A stretch of DNA of 64,000 bases from NCBI GenBank assembly GCA_030407085.1, contig CM059584.1, positions 133,662,001 through 133,726,000 of the forward strand, in the 5' to 3' direction. Position numbers and translations under genes: made by a program. Positions 24,640-36,778 of the stretch are shown here, one piece after another (within the stretch, counting starts at the first letter, position 1; each line of letters starts with the position of its first letter). The notes under the pieces are model-generated. The model did not search any database and was not told the DNA's origin. It saw only the letters and a list, made by a program, of their open reading frames with translations. Origin of the DNA: Trichopria drosophilae (Eukaryota; Arthropoda; Insecta; Hymenoptera; Diapriidae).

Positions 24640-25210
24640 GATACGGTGTATTGTGAGACCTGTGTATGCTTCCTTTTTTTCTTTGTATACTTTTTTCGTG
24701 TTCTTTTAATCGTGTGTCTAAACGTCGACCTGTTTCTCCAATGTATATTTTGTCAGAATGAAGACAAGGGATTTTGTATACGGCATTACTACTTTTTAGG
24801 AAAGATAGTGTGTCTTTACACAGAGAGAAAAAAAGTGTTAATGGAACCATGAAAAAATAGTAGAATCGATTTTACCCTCTTAAGTAGTAGAATTAACTAT
24901 GTGTAAGGTTAGAATTGATATTTCAGGTTGTGTACGAACGATTTAACAATCGAAAAATAGTAAATGGAACAATTTTATTGTACCGTTTACCATGGAAATA
25001 GTTAATGGAACAACTTTTTGGATTTACGCGTTTTACTATTACAAAAAGGTTTCGTTAATCATTTCCTTTCTCTCTGTGTATGTGGTTTAATACCAAATAT
25101 GTTGTTATTTATGGGTTTATAATCAAACGTATATTTTCCTTTTGCATTATCGATTTTTGTTCCGTGAGTCCATATACGTATGGTATGATGTTTTTAAAAT
25201 TTGCGATTCA
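24640..25210 (-). pseudogene. Penelope-like element relic with GIY-YIG endonuclease
   Basis: Minus-strand reading: IPYVYGLTEQKSIMQKENIR, then, after a one-base frame change, PINNNIFGIKPH; a MITE (24819-25078) interrupts, and the frame resumes as KDTLSFLKSSNAVYKIPC and KIYIGETGRRLDTRLKEHEK. VYKIPC...YIGETGR.L.TRL.EH is the GIY-YIG endonuclease signature in the form found at the C-terminus of Penelope-like retroelements (family knowledge). The reverse transcriptase part is missing, so the copy is 5' truncated and inactive. The C-terminal limit near 24640 is uncertain. Confidence 0.82.
24819..25078. mobile_element. TA/CACAGAGAGAAA MITE inside the Penelope-like relic
   Basis: 260 bp with TIR CACAGAGAGAAA and TTTCTCTCTGTG, TA on both sides. 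Removal with one TA joins the host frame as FGIKPH|KDTLSF. The interior reiterates AATAGTAAATGGAAC-like words. It belongs to the same terminal class as 20460-20725. Confidence 0.9.
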
Positions 25211-25221
25211 TTATTGTGATT

Positions 25222-25405
25222 TTGTCTACGTATGGTAACTATTGTAAAATTCATGAACTTTTTATATATAATTTTCGATAATTTGGATTGAATAAATCAT
25301 TTTCGCGTAATATGCTTCTGACAATTATCCAATCCAAATTTTCCAGAATTGTATATGTAAAAAATTTCATGAATTTTACGACACCATATGTAAAACAAAT
25401 AGCAA
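25222..25405. repeat. Imperfect hairpin, ~70-bp arms
   Basis: TACGTATGGTAACTATTGTA and the following TCATGAACTTTTTATATA are mirrored at 25340-25405 (CAATCCAAATTTTCCAG, TTCATGAATTTTACGAC, CCATATGTA). Noncoding; possibly the end structure of a small element. Confidence 0.65.
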
Positions 25406-25730
25406 TAATGAATCTCAAATTATGAAAAGATTAGGTGGTACAGATTAGGTGCTACCTAGGCAATTATCTGTTCGAATTTAGAGTGCTTCTTTAATTATAA
25501 AAATGTAAATGCGGTATCCTCATACAAAATAAAATTTTGGTCAATATTGTTGTTGACGTTCAGAGAAAACTTCAGAAGAGAAATTGTATAAAATGATCAC
25601 ATCAATATTGATATTTGTATATAATGTGATGAACAAATAAACTAGATATATTATTTATTTCTTCGGGTCCTAGGTGGCGCTCAAATCCAAAAGCGATGTT
25701 GCGTACAGTTTCATGAAAGAAAATTGCTGA

Positions 25731-28700
25731 TAACGTCATATTTTCGATGCATATTTTGATTCGTTATAATATAATCAACTAAAATCTCAATTTTTTAAAA
25801 TTGATTTTTGATGTATTAGGTACTACCGATATATATTCGATTATGTAGTAAGTACAGGCAGTTTCCCCATAAGCTACCTCTTAAAATTGAACATTTAAAT
25901 TTTATTTTCCTGAAAAGTTAAGTCGATAAACAATTCTAAAATTTCCCGTAAGCGAAAAAATATCGTTTGAGTATTTCAATTTCAAACGATTCTGATGGAT
26001 TTCGTTTTTCGATCGAGCCACCTTAAATGTTATGAAAATCTCAGATACGAAATTGATTGTAACTTTATTATTTATTGATTATTATCATCAATTAACCGAT
26101 TCGTATGAGACTTGAGTAGTTGTATTGAAATAAAGATGTAATAAACAGTAAAGTACACTTTTTACGAGGTATTCGGACAAATGTCGGATTTATGCCGAAT
26201 GATTCATGTTATGAAGGCTACTTTGAAATGCGGATTTCTCATCCTGGTCGAGATGAAGCATCTTGTTCTCGGCTATGTACTTTTAACGTACTTCATACCT
26301 TTCACCACTTCACAGTTCTCTTATGTGCCTGGTAGCAACCAATCCTGAGAAAATACTGAAAATGCATCAATATTTAAGCCGTATTTGCTTCATTTTTATA
26401 ATTCTGGTAAGACTTTATGAATTACTTTTATCAAATTTTTGACTTCTTTCTTTTTTTTTTTTGATGGAATTTACCTGGGAAATTTTGAAACTTTTATGTA
26501 CGTTGATCCTCGGATTAGTGAATACAAAATACAGAAATTTTGGCCACATATTTTCAGATCGGCTTTTCTATAAAACGTTTTCAAGATGACGTCTTATAAC
26601 GATTTTTTTCCACATCTCGTGATAATAATCGGATAATTTTGAATTTTTAAAGGCAAAGGACGTGTTTATGCTAAGAGTTCCGTATGAATTTCATTGAACG
26701 CACGGATACTCAGCTTTTTTTAAATTTTGACAGACCTCGTAATTACAACAATAAAAAAAAATAAGCAAATGAAAAAAAGTTTTATCCAACACTACGGATT
26801 TTAAAAAACTGATTTTGTATTCATATTCGGTGATGTCCAAAACTAAATAAAATATATTAATAGGTTATGTTAGGTTAGGTTAGGACTACATTTCTTTTTT
26901 ATTCTGTAATTATACGTATGGAACACATAGAAACCTACAAAACCTAAAAATCACAACATTCTCTATTTTTGAAAATTTTTTGTCGCTTTGGAGTGATTTC
27001 AAAATTCAAATCGATAAAAACCAGAATATGTAAATATATATTTTTGACGTAAAACAACCAGAAATACGTTTCCGATTTGAAGGTTAGAAGGTGATAAAAA
27101 ACCGGTATCACAGTGCAAATTGTATTTAAAACCATTGGTCAAACATTTTTCTTTTTAATATTTTTCCTTCATTAGTTTTCTCTCTTTTCATTCTCTTTGT
27201 ATGACAGAAAAATTTCAATATTCGTGAAATCTTAGTCGAAGTTTCATCAGTTTTTGACAGATCTTTTGAGTGGTCGTGAGTCGTAGATAGTTATAAATAA
27301 TACATTTTTTGTTTGTTTTATGTTAAAATATAAAAAATAATATTGTCTAGCTAAAGTCTAGTTATAAGCATAGAATAAAACTAAAAAACATATGTTTATA
27401 ATCAAATTTTTAATTCATTTCTTCGTGATTTTTGACAATAAAAAGTATTCATTTTAGGCGATTGACTCGTGTCAAGCAATAAAAGTAATCATTTAACGTT
27501 GGGATTAAATATTTAAAAAAGCACCTATGAATCAATACGATTATTTCATTTTGCAAGCTTTGTCTCTCTTTCTTCACATAAATGGTTTCTGACTCATTTG
27601 AAGTAAACTTTTATTTTGAGAAAGTCAAAAGCCATATTTATGAGCATCGCCACCTACCTGATTTTAACGTCGAAATTTTATCAATTCGTTTTATGGATAG
27701 TTGTCTGGAGTTTTCGAAAGTTAGTTTTGCATCTTTTGTGCCAAATTTATGTATTATTTCGTGTCGTCTTATTACAATAGATCTACATTATTTCGTTACA
27801 GTTAAATGCAGAACGCTTTAATAAATCTTGTAAAGTATTTAATGTGAACTTCTGGAAAATTAATTATTTAACAATTTCATACTTGATAATATGAAGGTAT
27901 GAAAAAGAAAAAAATTCTTAATAAATTTTACTTTTACTTATCAACTAATCTATATAGTCCAATAAGTCCTCAATGGTATTTCATTAATTGCAGTAATAAT
28001 TTTATTTATTGTTTTTATTAATTAATTTATTTATTCATAAAAAATAGTAAAATTAAATACATCAACAAGAAAAATAGTTCTTTTTAATACTTTCGGGTCT
28101 ACTACCCAACCATATTTGAATTTATCAGACAGGTTTTTTCTCCCTTTATATGTATTTCTATTTGTAAACACAGAAAAAGTTTTTGCTTCTAAAAATCACT
28201 AAAATATTCTAAAGCCCATCAGATCCTTGTCACGATCATTTCTGAACAGTTTCAAATTAAAAGAAAATAATTTTTATTTAAATATTATTTAAATTTCAAA
28301 AAATATTTTTCCTTGCAAAGAACAACAGTGCATTTTTATTCATGGTCGGAATTAGAAACTTCACTTACTAGGTACATAATGTACCATTTGTGACAAGAAT
28401 ATTTTTTTGTAATATTTTGAATATAGGTATGAATGGAAACGAAAAAAGCTTCAGAATTATGAATAAACTAGTTGTTATTTCATTAAAAGTTATTTACATG
28501 TTTAACGGTCGACTAACATGGTCGACCAAATGTCCCCCTCCGATCATAATGGGGATCAAATATGTTGTTCTATATCAAAATCCATTAGACACGTGTATTT
28601 TCTTTTCTGCCATTGGGCATTCGTTTACACGATATCAGCAATAAACAAATTTTATTTATAATGTGACATTTCAGAGTACAAATTCATCAAATTTATCTGA

Positions 28701-31680
28701 AATTTAATACTTAGAGTGTTTGAAGTCGTTGAATTCGAATCCGTAATTCAAAATTCGAAATTCAAAATGTCGGATCCAAGATGGCTGACATTACTTGTGA
28801 AAAGTTATTGAATTCCCTTAAAACTTATTACTCGTAGGTTTATGAAGTCGTTTAATTCGAATTCTTGATAAAAAATGATAATTCAAATTGGCGGATACAA
28901 TACTTAATTTATTAGGTTATGAATAACGAAATTATATATTATTAAATCAATACGTCCACATTCACACAATAAATGTTCTGTCTACTCATTATAGATTACT
29001 TGTAGTTCATTTGTGAGGATAAAAATTATTCGTAGGAACACGTAAAGCAAACGTATTCGCGACACCAAGAACACTTTAAAAAAACTTACTTGGTACATTT
29101 ACATTTATTTATACTTATACTTTGAGGACAGCAAACTAGATTTTCATTTTGCAAAATTTACATAAATTTTAATCTTTATAGAGTATCACTAACATCCTTA
29201 AAGTAATGTTTACAATATTGAACTTGCCAATTCGAATTTTGCATTTTTTGTTGATATGTTCGAAATCAGCGACCCCACAAACCCTCAAGTAATAAGTTTT
29301 CAGAGAACTGACTAACTTTTAAAAAGTAATGTCCGCCATCTTGGATCCGCCATTTTGAATTTTGAATTTTTTATCATGTACTCGAATTCAGCGAGTTCAA
29401 AAATCCCGAAGTAATACGTTTTAAGCGAATTTAATAACTTTTCAAAATTAATGTCAGGATATTGGATGCGTCATTTTTAATTTTTCATTTTTGATCACGG
29501 ATTCGAACTCAGCGACCTCGAAAACACCTTTAAATGAGTTTTAATCAAACTCGCTTTTACCAACGTATTTCCATTAAAGAGTCTATGTTTTACGGAGAAT
29601 TCACAATGGGGTATTGTTTTAAAGCTATTTTACAACCAATTTCAACTAACTCGTTTCAAAAACGACCGAGAATTCGCAAGAATGAATTTCATCTACTTCT
29701 AATGCACGTTATCTGTCGGCCCGATTGTACTAGAAAATGATGGAGGACAAATATTATTTTATAATAAGGCGGATCCAAAATGGCGTCTAAATGCCGATAA
29801 TTTAAAAAATTCTTGTTTTTCGGCTTTTTACGAAGATGAAGAATCCACTTGGATACCACAATACTAATCCAATAGTAATCAATTTTTTTTTAATATTTGC
29901 AATATTTTTTAGTGTACAAATCTAATATGGCGGACAAAATAACAACCTGTACTAAAACTCGAAGTTTTTTACATTTCTAGGTACAAAATCACTCCTATTC
30001 GATTATAAATAATCTTTCATTATTTCCCCAAAGGTATACACGATTTAACCGTTTTATCAGTAAAATGGAGTATAAAAAAATGGCGGCTAAAATGTTGAAA
30101 TATACAAAATTTGGCATTTTACCTAACCTAAAAATATTTTTACAAAAAAAAACAGAAATGTATTGAAAAGACTTATTTTGAAACTATTTAAACTCAAAAA
30201 TCGAAAAGTGTGACCCCGAAAACGTCTAGAAAACTTAGTTTTGAAAAAAAAAAACTAAATTATTTTCATTAATTATATACTAATGAAGTTGAAGTAGAAT
30301 TTTAGAACTTCTTGAATAATTAAAGCGTTAATTATATACTTTATCATATTTATTAAAACTGATTAAATTCAGTTGAGGATTATTGAACTATTTACAACAC
30401 TTAAAAAGTTGTCAATTTAGGAATTGTTTTCAGCGAAGTAGTCTATCGATTTATAGGTTAGGTTAGGTTTGTTTAGGTTTGTAAATTTACTGTAACTAAC
30501 TTCATTTACACTATTTATTTTATTTTTATAAAACTAGTTTTTTGCCATAATATTGTATTCGATTTATGAAATTGTGAATATTTAAAAATAATAATTAGTT
30601 AGTAATTCTACTTGATTATTTTTTAAAGATATGTATAACATAGGTACACGTAATTTAGTCAATGATTTTAAAAGAAAGATGAAATTCCTTGACGACATAC
30701 AGTTAGTACCGAAATAAACAATAATAAAAAACACATTGTACTCATTCTTTATTAAATAATTGTAATAGATTATCATTTTTTAAAAATCGTATATCTAAAA
30801 ATTAGTATTGTAGCTTTAGCTTGGCAGATAAGGTAGTCAAACAATTTTGATGTTTTAAAAAATTAGATAATAAATGGAATACTTTGCACGATAACACGAC
30901 GCTTGCAAATATTGTCGCCGAGGGCTATAATTTTATTATTATCAGTTATTTATTAACATTGAAGAGTATATTGAGTATTCATTATAACAATGAAAATTTT
31001 ATCTAAAATTGAAAAAATATAATTATTTTTATACAAAATTCATCGTTTTTTTAAAATGTTAACTGTTACAACAAAATTTAATATGTTACAAAATTATTTA
31101 TGATATAAACATATTCCAGAATTCAATAATTAGACAATTTTGTTCTCAACCGATTTCGTCTTAAATCTCTTTAAATGTTTATATTAACAGCATAAAATAT
31201 TAAAATAACTTGTCTATTAGTCGTATCGCAACCTTATGACTTGTGGTTTCCGGTTATGGTGTTTGCCGTTTCAACTTTCCAGATTCCTATCGTGCTTACT
31301 GAAATTTCATGTTTGAAAAAAACATCTAAATCATTAATTAAATTTAGGAATCTAACTATAATTAGTTGTTTTTTTTATTAATAAAATTCAGCCATTTGTC
31401 AACTTTTCAGTCTTTTACTAGTAGTTTGTCACTAATTCAAAGATTAATAATAAAAAAGCGTCAAATTTAAAAATACGATTAATGAATTAGTCGTTTTTAA
31501 ATGTTTATTGGTAAAAATGGTTTCTATTTAAATCAATGACTTACTTTATTAGTAGTTTATACAAATTCAGTATTAAATGCATTAAAATTCATTATTAATG
31601 TTTTTCGAGTCCCAAGAAAATTAAAAAAATCAAATTCTTTCATATCGAATTTCGCATGCAGTGGTGCTGTTTTTTTAGTA
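25731..31680. other. AT-rich intron sequence with dispersed ATGGCGGATCC repeats
   Basis: No gene seen in nearly 6 kb. It holds a short TTAGG-type run at about 26868-26884 and another at about 30455-30470. Degenerate copies of a repeat with the phrase CAAAATGGCGGATCC or its complement occur at about 28765-28790, 29335-29360, 29765-29785, 29925 and 30065. The latter is related to the tandem array at 52.1 kb. Confidence 0.5.
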
Positions 31681-31689
31681 CTAAACGTT

Positions 31690-31966
31690 AGTTGTCTCCT
31701 GCAAAAAAGCAAGATCAGTCTAACGTGGACCGCGGCCGCGCCAACCGGTCCGCGGTCTCCTATCGCACCTACGTATAATCCAGGGTCGCATTTCGAATCT
31801 TGTGCATTCTTCTAGTTGAAATCGAAATCTTCCAAGATGTAGTTCCTACACATCTCTCGTGTCTACAGTGAAACAAAATGAACCAAACAAAAAAAGATTT
31901 CATTAAAGACAGTTTAGCTGGGAAGACCTTGAGAAATATGCGATTAAATAGCCGGCTTACGAACAG
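31690..31966 (+). promoter_or_regulatory. Candidate first exon and GC-rich promoter of TRPA gene 1
   Basis: An isolated GC-rich patch (31725-31775, including a GCGGCCGC site) precedes a plausible exon ending at a donor (AACAG|GTAAAT) at 31966. Spliced to the acceptor at 33585 it would contain a 36-codon upstream ORF (ATG 31878, stop TAG 33605-33607) that ends two bases before the channel ATG. The exon is a prediction from sequence only. Confidence 0.45.
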
Positions 31967-32422
31967 GTAAATTATTATAATAACTGTGATTAGTTTCTGG
32001 CTATCTATACTGTCAATAATTGACGAGCGTCATAATAGTTCACAAATGTTCAAAATTCTTTTTTAATTAAATTTTTAAAAAAGTTACGAAGTTTAAATGG
32101 CACCGTAATTATTCTTTCTTAGTAGTCATTTATTTTAGTGAACTAAAAGTTTTACCGATGAGATTTTCAAAAACATAAATATTATTTAAAAAGAATTGAA
32201 TTATCAACCATCAATGATTTCGAAGAATGGAAAAGAATGTTTCTCTTGATCACGGAAAAAGTATTCTTAGAAGCGGTTTCAAGATGTTTCAATTTTTTGA
32301 CGTAAACAGAACCACACACGCGTCGAATGAGAGCACTGGGTATCGTTTAATATTTGCACGATTTTCCAATTGAGAATCCCGCTTGACTGGCTATTCGGCC
32401 GTCGACGAGTGCGGAAGGTGCG

Positions 32423-32565
32423 TATATATCGCGACGTCCAATTATTCCTACCAAGTCACACTTGACAAGTCCAAGTCTTCAATTACACTTTAAAAAAATT
32501 GCTCATTTTTTCACCAGATTTTTCATTATTTTCCGGGGTGCCTTGTACCTTGCCGGGGGTAAATT
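32423..32565 (+). promoter_or_regulatory. Candidate second promoter of TRPA gene 1 (TATA box)
   Basis: TATATAT at 32423 in a GC-richer setting, with an initiator-like AGTCACAC about 33 bp downstream and a possible donor near 32561 (GGGG|GTAAAT). This would provide an alternative non-coding first exon. Low to moderate support. Confidence 0.35.
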
Positions 32566-33609
32566 TCAGTGACGACCCTGTGAAAACGAGTGAAGTGCGA
32601 AATTGTTCGTGTCTTTAATTTGACACTTAAATCGAATTTATTCAGTCAAAATTGCTGAGCTTATAGTGCCAAATTGTGATGTAGAAACGTTACATTGTAA
32701 CATGCAACAGTTATTGTGACAGAAAATGTGACTGGCATTCGACGGTTTATGATTAATGTAATTTGACAATTCTGGCGGTTGAGTTTCGTTGGTAATCTAC
32801 GTAATCTCAATGAAATCAATTCCATTTAATCTCGTCCCATCCCCCATTGTATATTGACATTGTCACTAGGAATGTATGCCTTCACTGACCTTGGCCTTCT
32901 GCGCATCACCGCATTCTCATGTGATTATTTTGATTTACTTTGTTATTCGTTTTGCTGATTAGGTTTATGGATTTCATTGTTTTGTCAAACGCCCACCAAT
33001 GATATTTCTTACAAAATTTGATACCGAAATGAGGCGAGTGCTGATCAAATTGAGAGGCTGAAGTAGTGGATTGAAAGGTACTTACTAAATTAAGAATATA
33101 TTCATACGCAATAAAATCACGATTTCCTAAGCAGGAACTAATTACGGTGTAACTTATTACATACATTAATGCACATTTCTACACCATATAACTAAAGAAT
33201 TGACGCATTTGATACTTTTAGAATTGTAATGACGCAACCATTTTTCTTAAAACATCTTGCGTAACGAAGAAAAACACATTTTTTTTATAAAGTACGAAAA
33301 CCAATTCTTTATAGAAGCACTCATGTCATAATAGATGCAAGAAAGGCGGTCTTTTTATCAGACTAGAAACATATAACAATCAATTTGTCACTGTGAATCA
33401 CACGACAAGTGGGTAATTTTTCATCTCGCATTTGGATATTCCAGATTAAAATTTGTCAATGACGGGATGCTTAAATGTTCAATTCACAGTGTACTTGAAA
33501 TCTAAACTTGGACCAATTTCTAGCAATTCTTGCATCTATGACGCATACTATTTACAATTCTGGGATTGATGATTAGTATTTTCAGCGACGGAGCTCGTGA
33601 GACCTAGAC

Positions 33610-36525
33610 ATGCAGGGCGACGAGGGAAAGCAGCCGATGTTCTCCGTGTTACCACCATCACGGAAAAAAGTGCAGTTGGAGCGCACGATAAGCATGCAGC
33701 TACCATCGACTGCCATCTCCCTAAATAACAAATCAAAAACTTGCGCGACACTGCATTTAAATAAAACTATTGGTGCTAGAAGATCGACATTACCAGAGGC
33801 CGAAGAGGCATGGACTACCGAGGACAGGTGTATGGATTACGGCACTCCACCGCCGATAGAAGAACCTCAATGCTACACAATGTGCATCAGCGAAAGTTCC
33901 TTTACAGAGGAAACCAGCTGTGCCGTCCAAATCAATCGAGACTTTATCAAGACCCTTTTAACGGAACACACCAGAGGCCTTGGCGCTCGCCTGCAGCTCC
34001 TGGATGATATGGAGACTGGAAAACTAAAGTTGGAAAATGCAGACGATGTTGTAAAATGTTGCAAACCACACGAAATTAATGCACTTTTATTATATGCCAG
34101 CTTCCTAGGGAATGGGCATTTGGTATCGTTGCTTCACAAATGCGGTGCAGATTTGAACCATTTTGAATCGGAATTAGGCATGAGTGCAATTCACCTTTGT
34201 GCCTTTAGCAATTGCCTGGTTGGAGTACGATATTTAATCGCCCAAGGTGTACCAGTGAATTCGAAACGTGCCCATACACCATTTCATTTTGCAGCATTTG
34301 GAAATTCTGTGGAGGTAGCAAGATATTTTCAGCAACAAGGAGTGAGTCAAGAATCGCCTACTGGCGAAGAAACAGTGTTACATTCTGCAGCAAGAAATGG
34401 CGCGGTTGACGTACTAAGAGTACTGGCACCCAGGAACCCACATTTGAATAGATTTGACAGTAGTGGATATGCCCCAATCCACTATGCTGCAGAGAGGGGA
34501 GACAACGTGTGCTTAGAAATTTGCCTATCTGCTGGATGCATCGTTGATATTGCCACGAGAAAAGAAGAGACACCGTTACATCTTTCAGCAGAATTTGGTT
34601 GCGTGGAGTGCTTGGAGTTGCTTCTCTCCAAGGGTGCCAATCCAACTTTGAGAAACAGGAGAGGACAAACTGCTTTGCATTTGGCTGCAAAGACTCATTC
34701 ACTGGAATGCGTAGAGGTGCTTTTGCAGCGCCCGGGTATCGATTCCAATGCCGAAGATGCAGACGGACGAACGCCGCTTCACGTGGCTCTTGGCCGATCT
34801 TTGCTGGCTTATGACATCACTGATATATTAATTAATTACAAGGCCCAAGTGAACAAGGCTGATAAGTATGGATATACTCCTTTACATGTAGCGGCATTGA
34901 ACGAACTGTCGCAGTGCGTAGATGTTTTGATACAACATGGTGCTGATCTTAGTGCCAAGACGAAAGGTGGAACTAGTGCCTTATCAATAATTTTGAGGAA
35001 AACACCTTCATCATTGAATATTTTCAAACAAAGACTGGACGCGTCAATTAGTCTTCACCAACACGGATCAGCCGCTGGAGAAGTGGAACTCAGGTTAGAT
35101 TTTCATCCTCTACTGCAGCATCAACTGCAAGGAGAAATAGGGTATTTAGGAACCTTCGTCAAAGAAGGTTATAAGGAAATTCTTGAACACCCATTGTGCC
35201 AATCCTTTCTCCACTTGAAGTGGCAGAAAATACGAAAGTACTACGTTGGTAGACTACTTTTCTACCTTTTCTACGTTCTTGTCCTAACCGCTTGGGTTAT
35301 AACGGCCTTAGCTCACAATTGTTACAACGAATCTCATGGACAACTAGACAACTCTAGCCCTCCACTATGCGCCAATTCAACTGGACTTAACGGATTCCTT
35401 TACAGGCACCCTGTGTTTCTGGAGATCGAATGGTACGCACTCATGGTGCTTACTGTGCTGGAGGCACTCAGGAAACTGGCTGGAATACTTACGTACTCGT
35501 CGATAAAACAATTTTTTATGCAAGCGGAAAACATCGTCGAGTGGTGCGTGATCCTTAGTGTTTTTGCTACCTCCTTCGTCTTCACCGGCAGGACCTACAC
35601 ATGGCAAAGTCATGTAGGGGCCTTTGCCGTACTGTGCGGTTGGAGTAATCTCATGTTGATGATTGGTCAGCTGCCGATGTTCGGGGCTTACGTGGCAATG
35701 TTTACTAGTGTTCAAGCACAAGTTTTCAAACTACTATTGGCTTATGCTTGCTTATTGGTCGGCTTTACCGCAAGCTTTTGTGTCATTTTTCCCAGATCGA
35801 AATCATTCAGCAGTCCGCACACCGGACTCATCAAAGTACTCGTAATGATGACAGGTGAATTAGATTTCGAAGATCTGTTCTTCCCAGGTGAAGAGGAAAT
35901 TGGTAGACCTGTAGATATGGGAGGAGCCTCGTGGATTCTGCTTCAAGTGTCTGCGCAACTCTCCTTTGTCTTATTTCTACTCTTCGTTACGATCGTCTTG
36001 ATGAACTTGCTAGTCGGCATTGCAGTCCATGACATCAAAGGACTTCAGAAAACTGCTGGTCTAGCAAAACTTGTTCGACAAACGAAACTTATCTGCGATT
36101 TGGAAGCAGCTCTGTTTCTTGGACTTTTGCCTCACGGATTGATGAAACTATTAAGATGGACTGCTCTGGTATTGCCATCGCCATTGAGGGCGGTTTTGAC
36201 TGTAAGACCGTTGAATCCTAGAGAGAAGAGACTACCTAGAGAAGTTCTGGGTGCCGCTCATAAAGTTGCCAGGGAGAGAAAAGGTACCTCGAGTAATATG
36301 TCCAGTAAGAGAAGTTACAACACTACCTACACATTTGGAAAAAACAGTAGCAACACGTCTATTAGACGAACTAATGACGGGGACATTTCGGTTGATGATA
36401 CCACGAAACTTAGAGAAGAAGTGGTGGAAATGAAAAAGATTTGCGAAAGCAATCGATTGTTAATACAAGAACTGATCAAAACACTGGTGATAGACGATAA
36501 AAGTCAGCCTCAGGATGGTGTTTAG
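33610..36525 (+). CDS. pyx: TRPA-family cation channel, pyrexia type (971 aa)
   Basis: Plasma-membrane non-selective cation channel; pyrexia-type TRPAs act in heat sensing in insects (family knowledge). Seen: a basic N-terminus; nine clear ankyrin repeats plus a tenth degenerate one at about residues 155-475 (for example GMSAIHLCAF, GQTALHLAAK, GYTPLHVAAL); S1 near 545-567, S2 near 604-626, S3 near 641, S4 near 667-690 (NLMLMIGQLPMFG), S5 near 706-727; pore helix and filter VLVMMTGELDFEDLFF near 742; S6 near 780-808 ending NLLVGIAVHDI; a conserved post-S6 VKPLNPxEKRLPR-like segment; and a C-terminal coiled-coil-like helix near 925-955. The coding region is one exon. The acceptor TTTCAG ends at 33585, and an in-frame TGA at 33598 fixes the ATG at 33610. 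It is nested in mRpS9 intron 9. The subfamily name is by recognition, not by a tree. Confidence 0.9.
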   Translation: MQGDEGKQPMFSVLPPSRKKVQLERTISMQLPSTAISLNNKSKTCATLHLNKTIGARRSTLPEAEEAWTTEDRCMDYGTPPPIEEPQCYTMCISESSFTEETSCAVQINRDFIKTLLTEHTRGLGARLQLLDDMETGKLKLENADDVVKCCKPHEINALLLYASFLGNGHLVSLLHKCGADLNHFESELGMSAIHLCAFSNCLVGVRYLIAQGVPVNSKRAHTPFHFAAFGNSVEVARYFQQQGVSQESPTGEETVLHSAARNGAVDVLRVLAPRNPHLNRFDSSGYAPIHYAAERGDNVCLEICLSAGCIVDIATRKEETPLHLSAEFGCVECLELLLSKGANPTLRNRRGQTALHLAAKTHSLECVEVLLQRPGIDSNAEDADGRTPLHVALGRSLLAYDITDILINYKAQVNKADKYGYTPLHVAALNELSQCVDVLIQHGADLSAKTKGGTSALSIILRKTPSSLNIFKQRLDASISLHQHGSAAGEVELRLDFHPLLQHQLQGEIGYLGTFVKEGYKEILEHPLCQSFLHLKWQKIRKYYVGRLLFYLFYVLVLTAWVITALAHNCYNESHGQLDNSSPPLCANSTGLNGFLYRHPVFLEIEWYALMVLTVLEALRKLAGILTYSSIKQFFMQAENIVEWCVILSVFATSFVFTGRTYTWQSHVGAFAVLCGWSNLMLMIGQLPMFGAYVAMFTSVQAQVFKLLLAYACLLVGFTASFCVIFPRSKSFSSPHTGLIKVLVMMTGELDFEDLFFPGEEEIGRPVDMGGASWILLQVSAQLSFVLFLLFVTIVLMNLLVGIAVHDIKGLQKTAGLAKLVRQTKLICDLEAALFLGLLPHGLMKLLRWTALVLPSPLRAVLTVRPLNPREKRLPREVLGAAHKVARERKGTSSNMSSKRSYNTTYTFGKNSSNTSIRRTNDGDISVDDTTKLREEVVEMKKICESNRLLIQELIKTLVIDDKSQPQDGV

Positions 36526-36772
36526 GAACACATTTGTAAAAATAGACTATTTCAATTTTATGAAATCCGTTTTTACATATCACGTAAGTCAGTCATAAAA
36601 ATTGGCCGATCTATAACAACTGTCTATTTACAACGAAAAATTATCATTTTAGTACTCAAGTAGTCCAGTTATCGTTGAAAACGACTGTATAAATATAAGT
36701 AGGTTAGAAATTTGAATTTTGTGATTCGGAGCTTGTGCCTAATTGTAACTAGGAACAGTATGTGCGTTGTAT

Positions 36773-36778
36773 AATAAA
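36773..36778 (+). terminator. Polyadenylation signal of TRPA gene 1
   Basis: AATAAA about 250 bp after the stop codon, followed by AT- and T-rich sequence. It lies inside the mRpS9 intron on the same strand. Confidence 0.7.

Larger units (their letters stand above)
21060..25730. repeat. Inverted-repeat pair, ~300-bp arms 4 kb apart
   Basis: The arm at 21060-21415 is repeated inverted at 25425-25730. Shared marks include CTGTACGCAACATCGCTTTT, AAATCCAAAAGCGATGTTGC, CACTCTAAATTCGAACA, and ATCAATATTGAYRTTTGTAT. The inner ends carry ACCTAATCTG words. This may be one fold-back element or two opposed copies. Between the arms lie a CAGT element, the second 1.37-kb element, a word-repeat block and a Penelope-like relic. 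Confidence 0.82.

Noticed and set aside
27582..27821. 79-codon frame at 27.6 kb as a possible exon
   Set aside because: No flanking splice sites, no family resemblance, and composition like its surroundings.
34358..34702. Frames of 60-114 codons on the other frames of the TRPA exons
   Set aside because: They overlap strongly conserved ankyrin or channel coding sequence and have no domain of their own.
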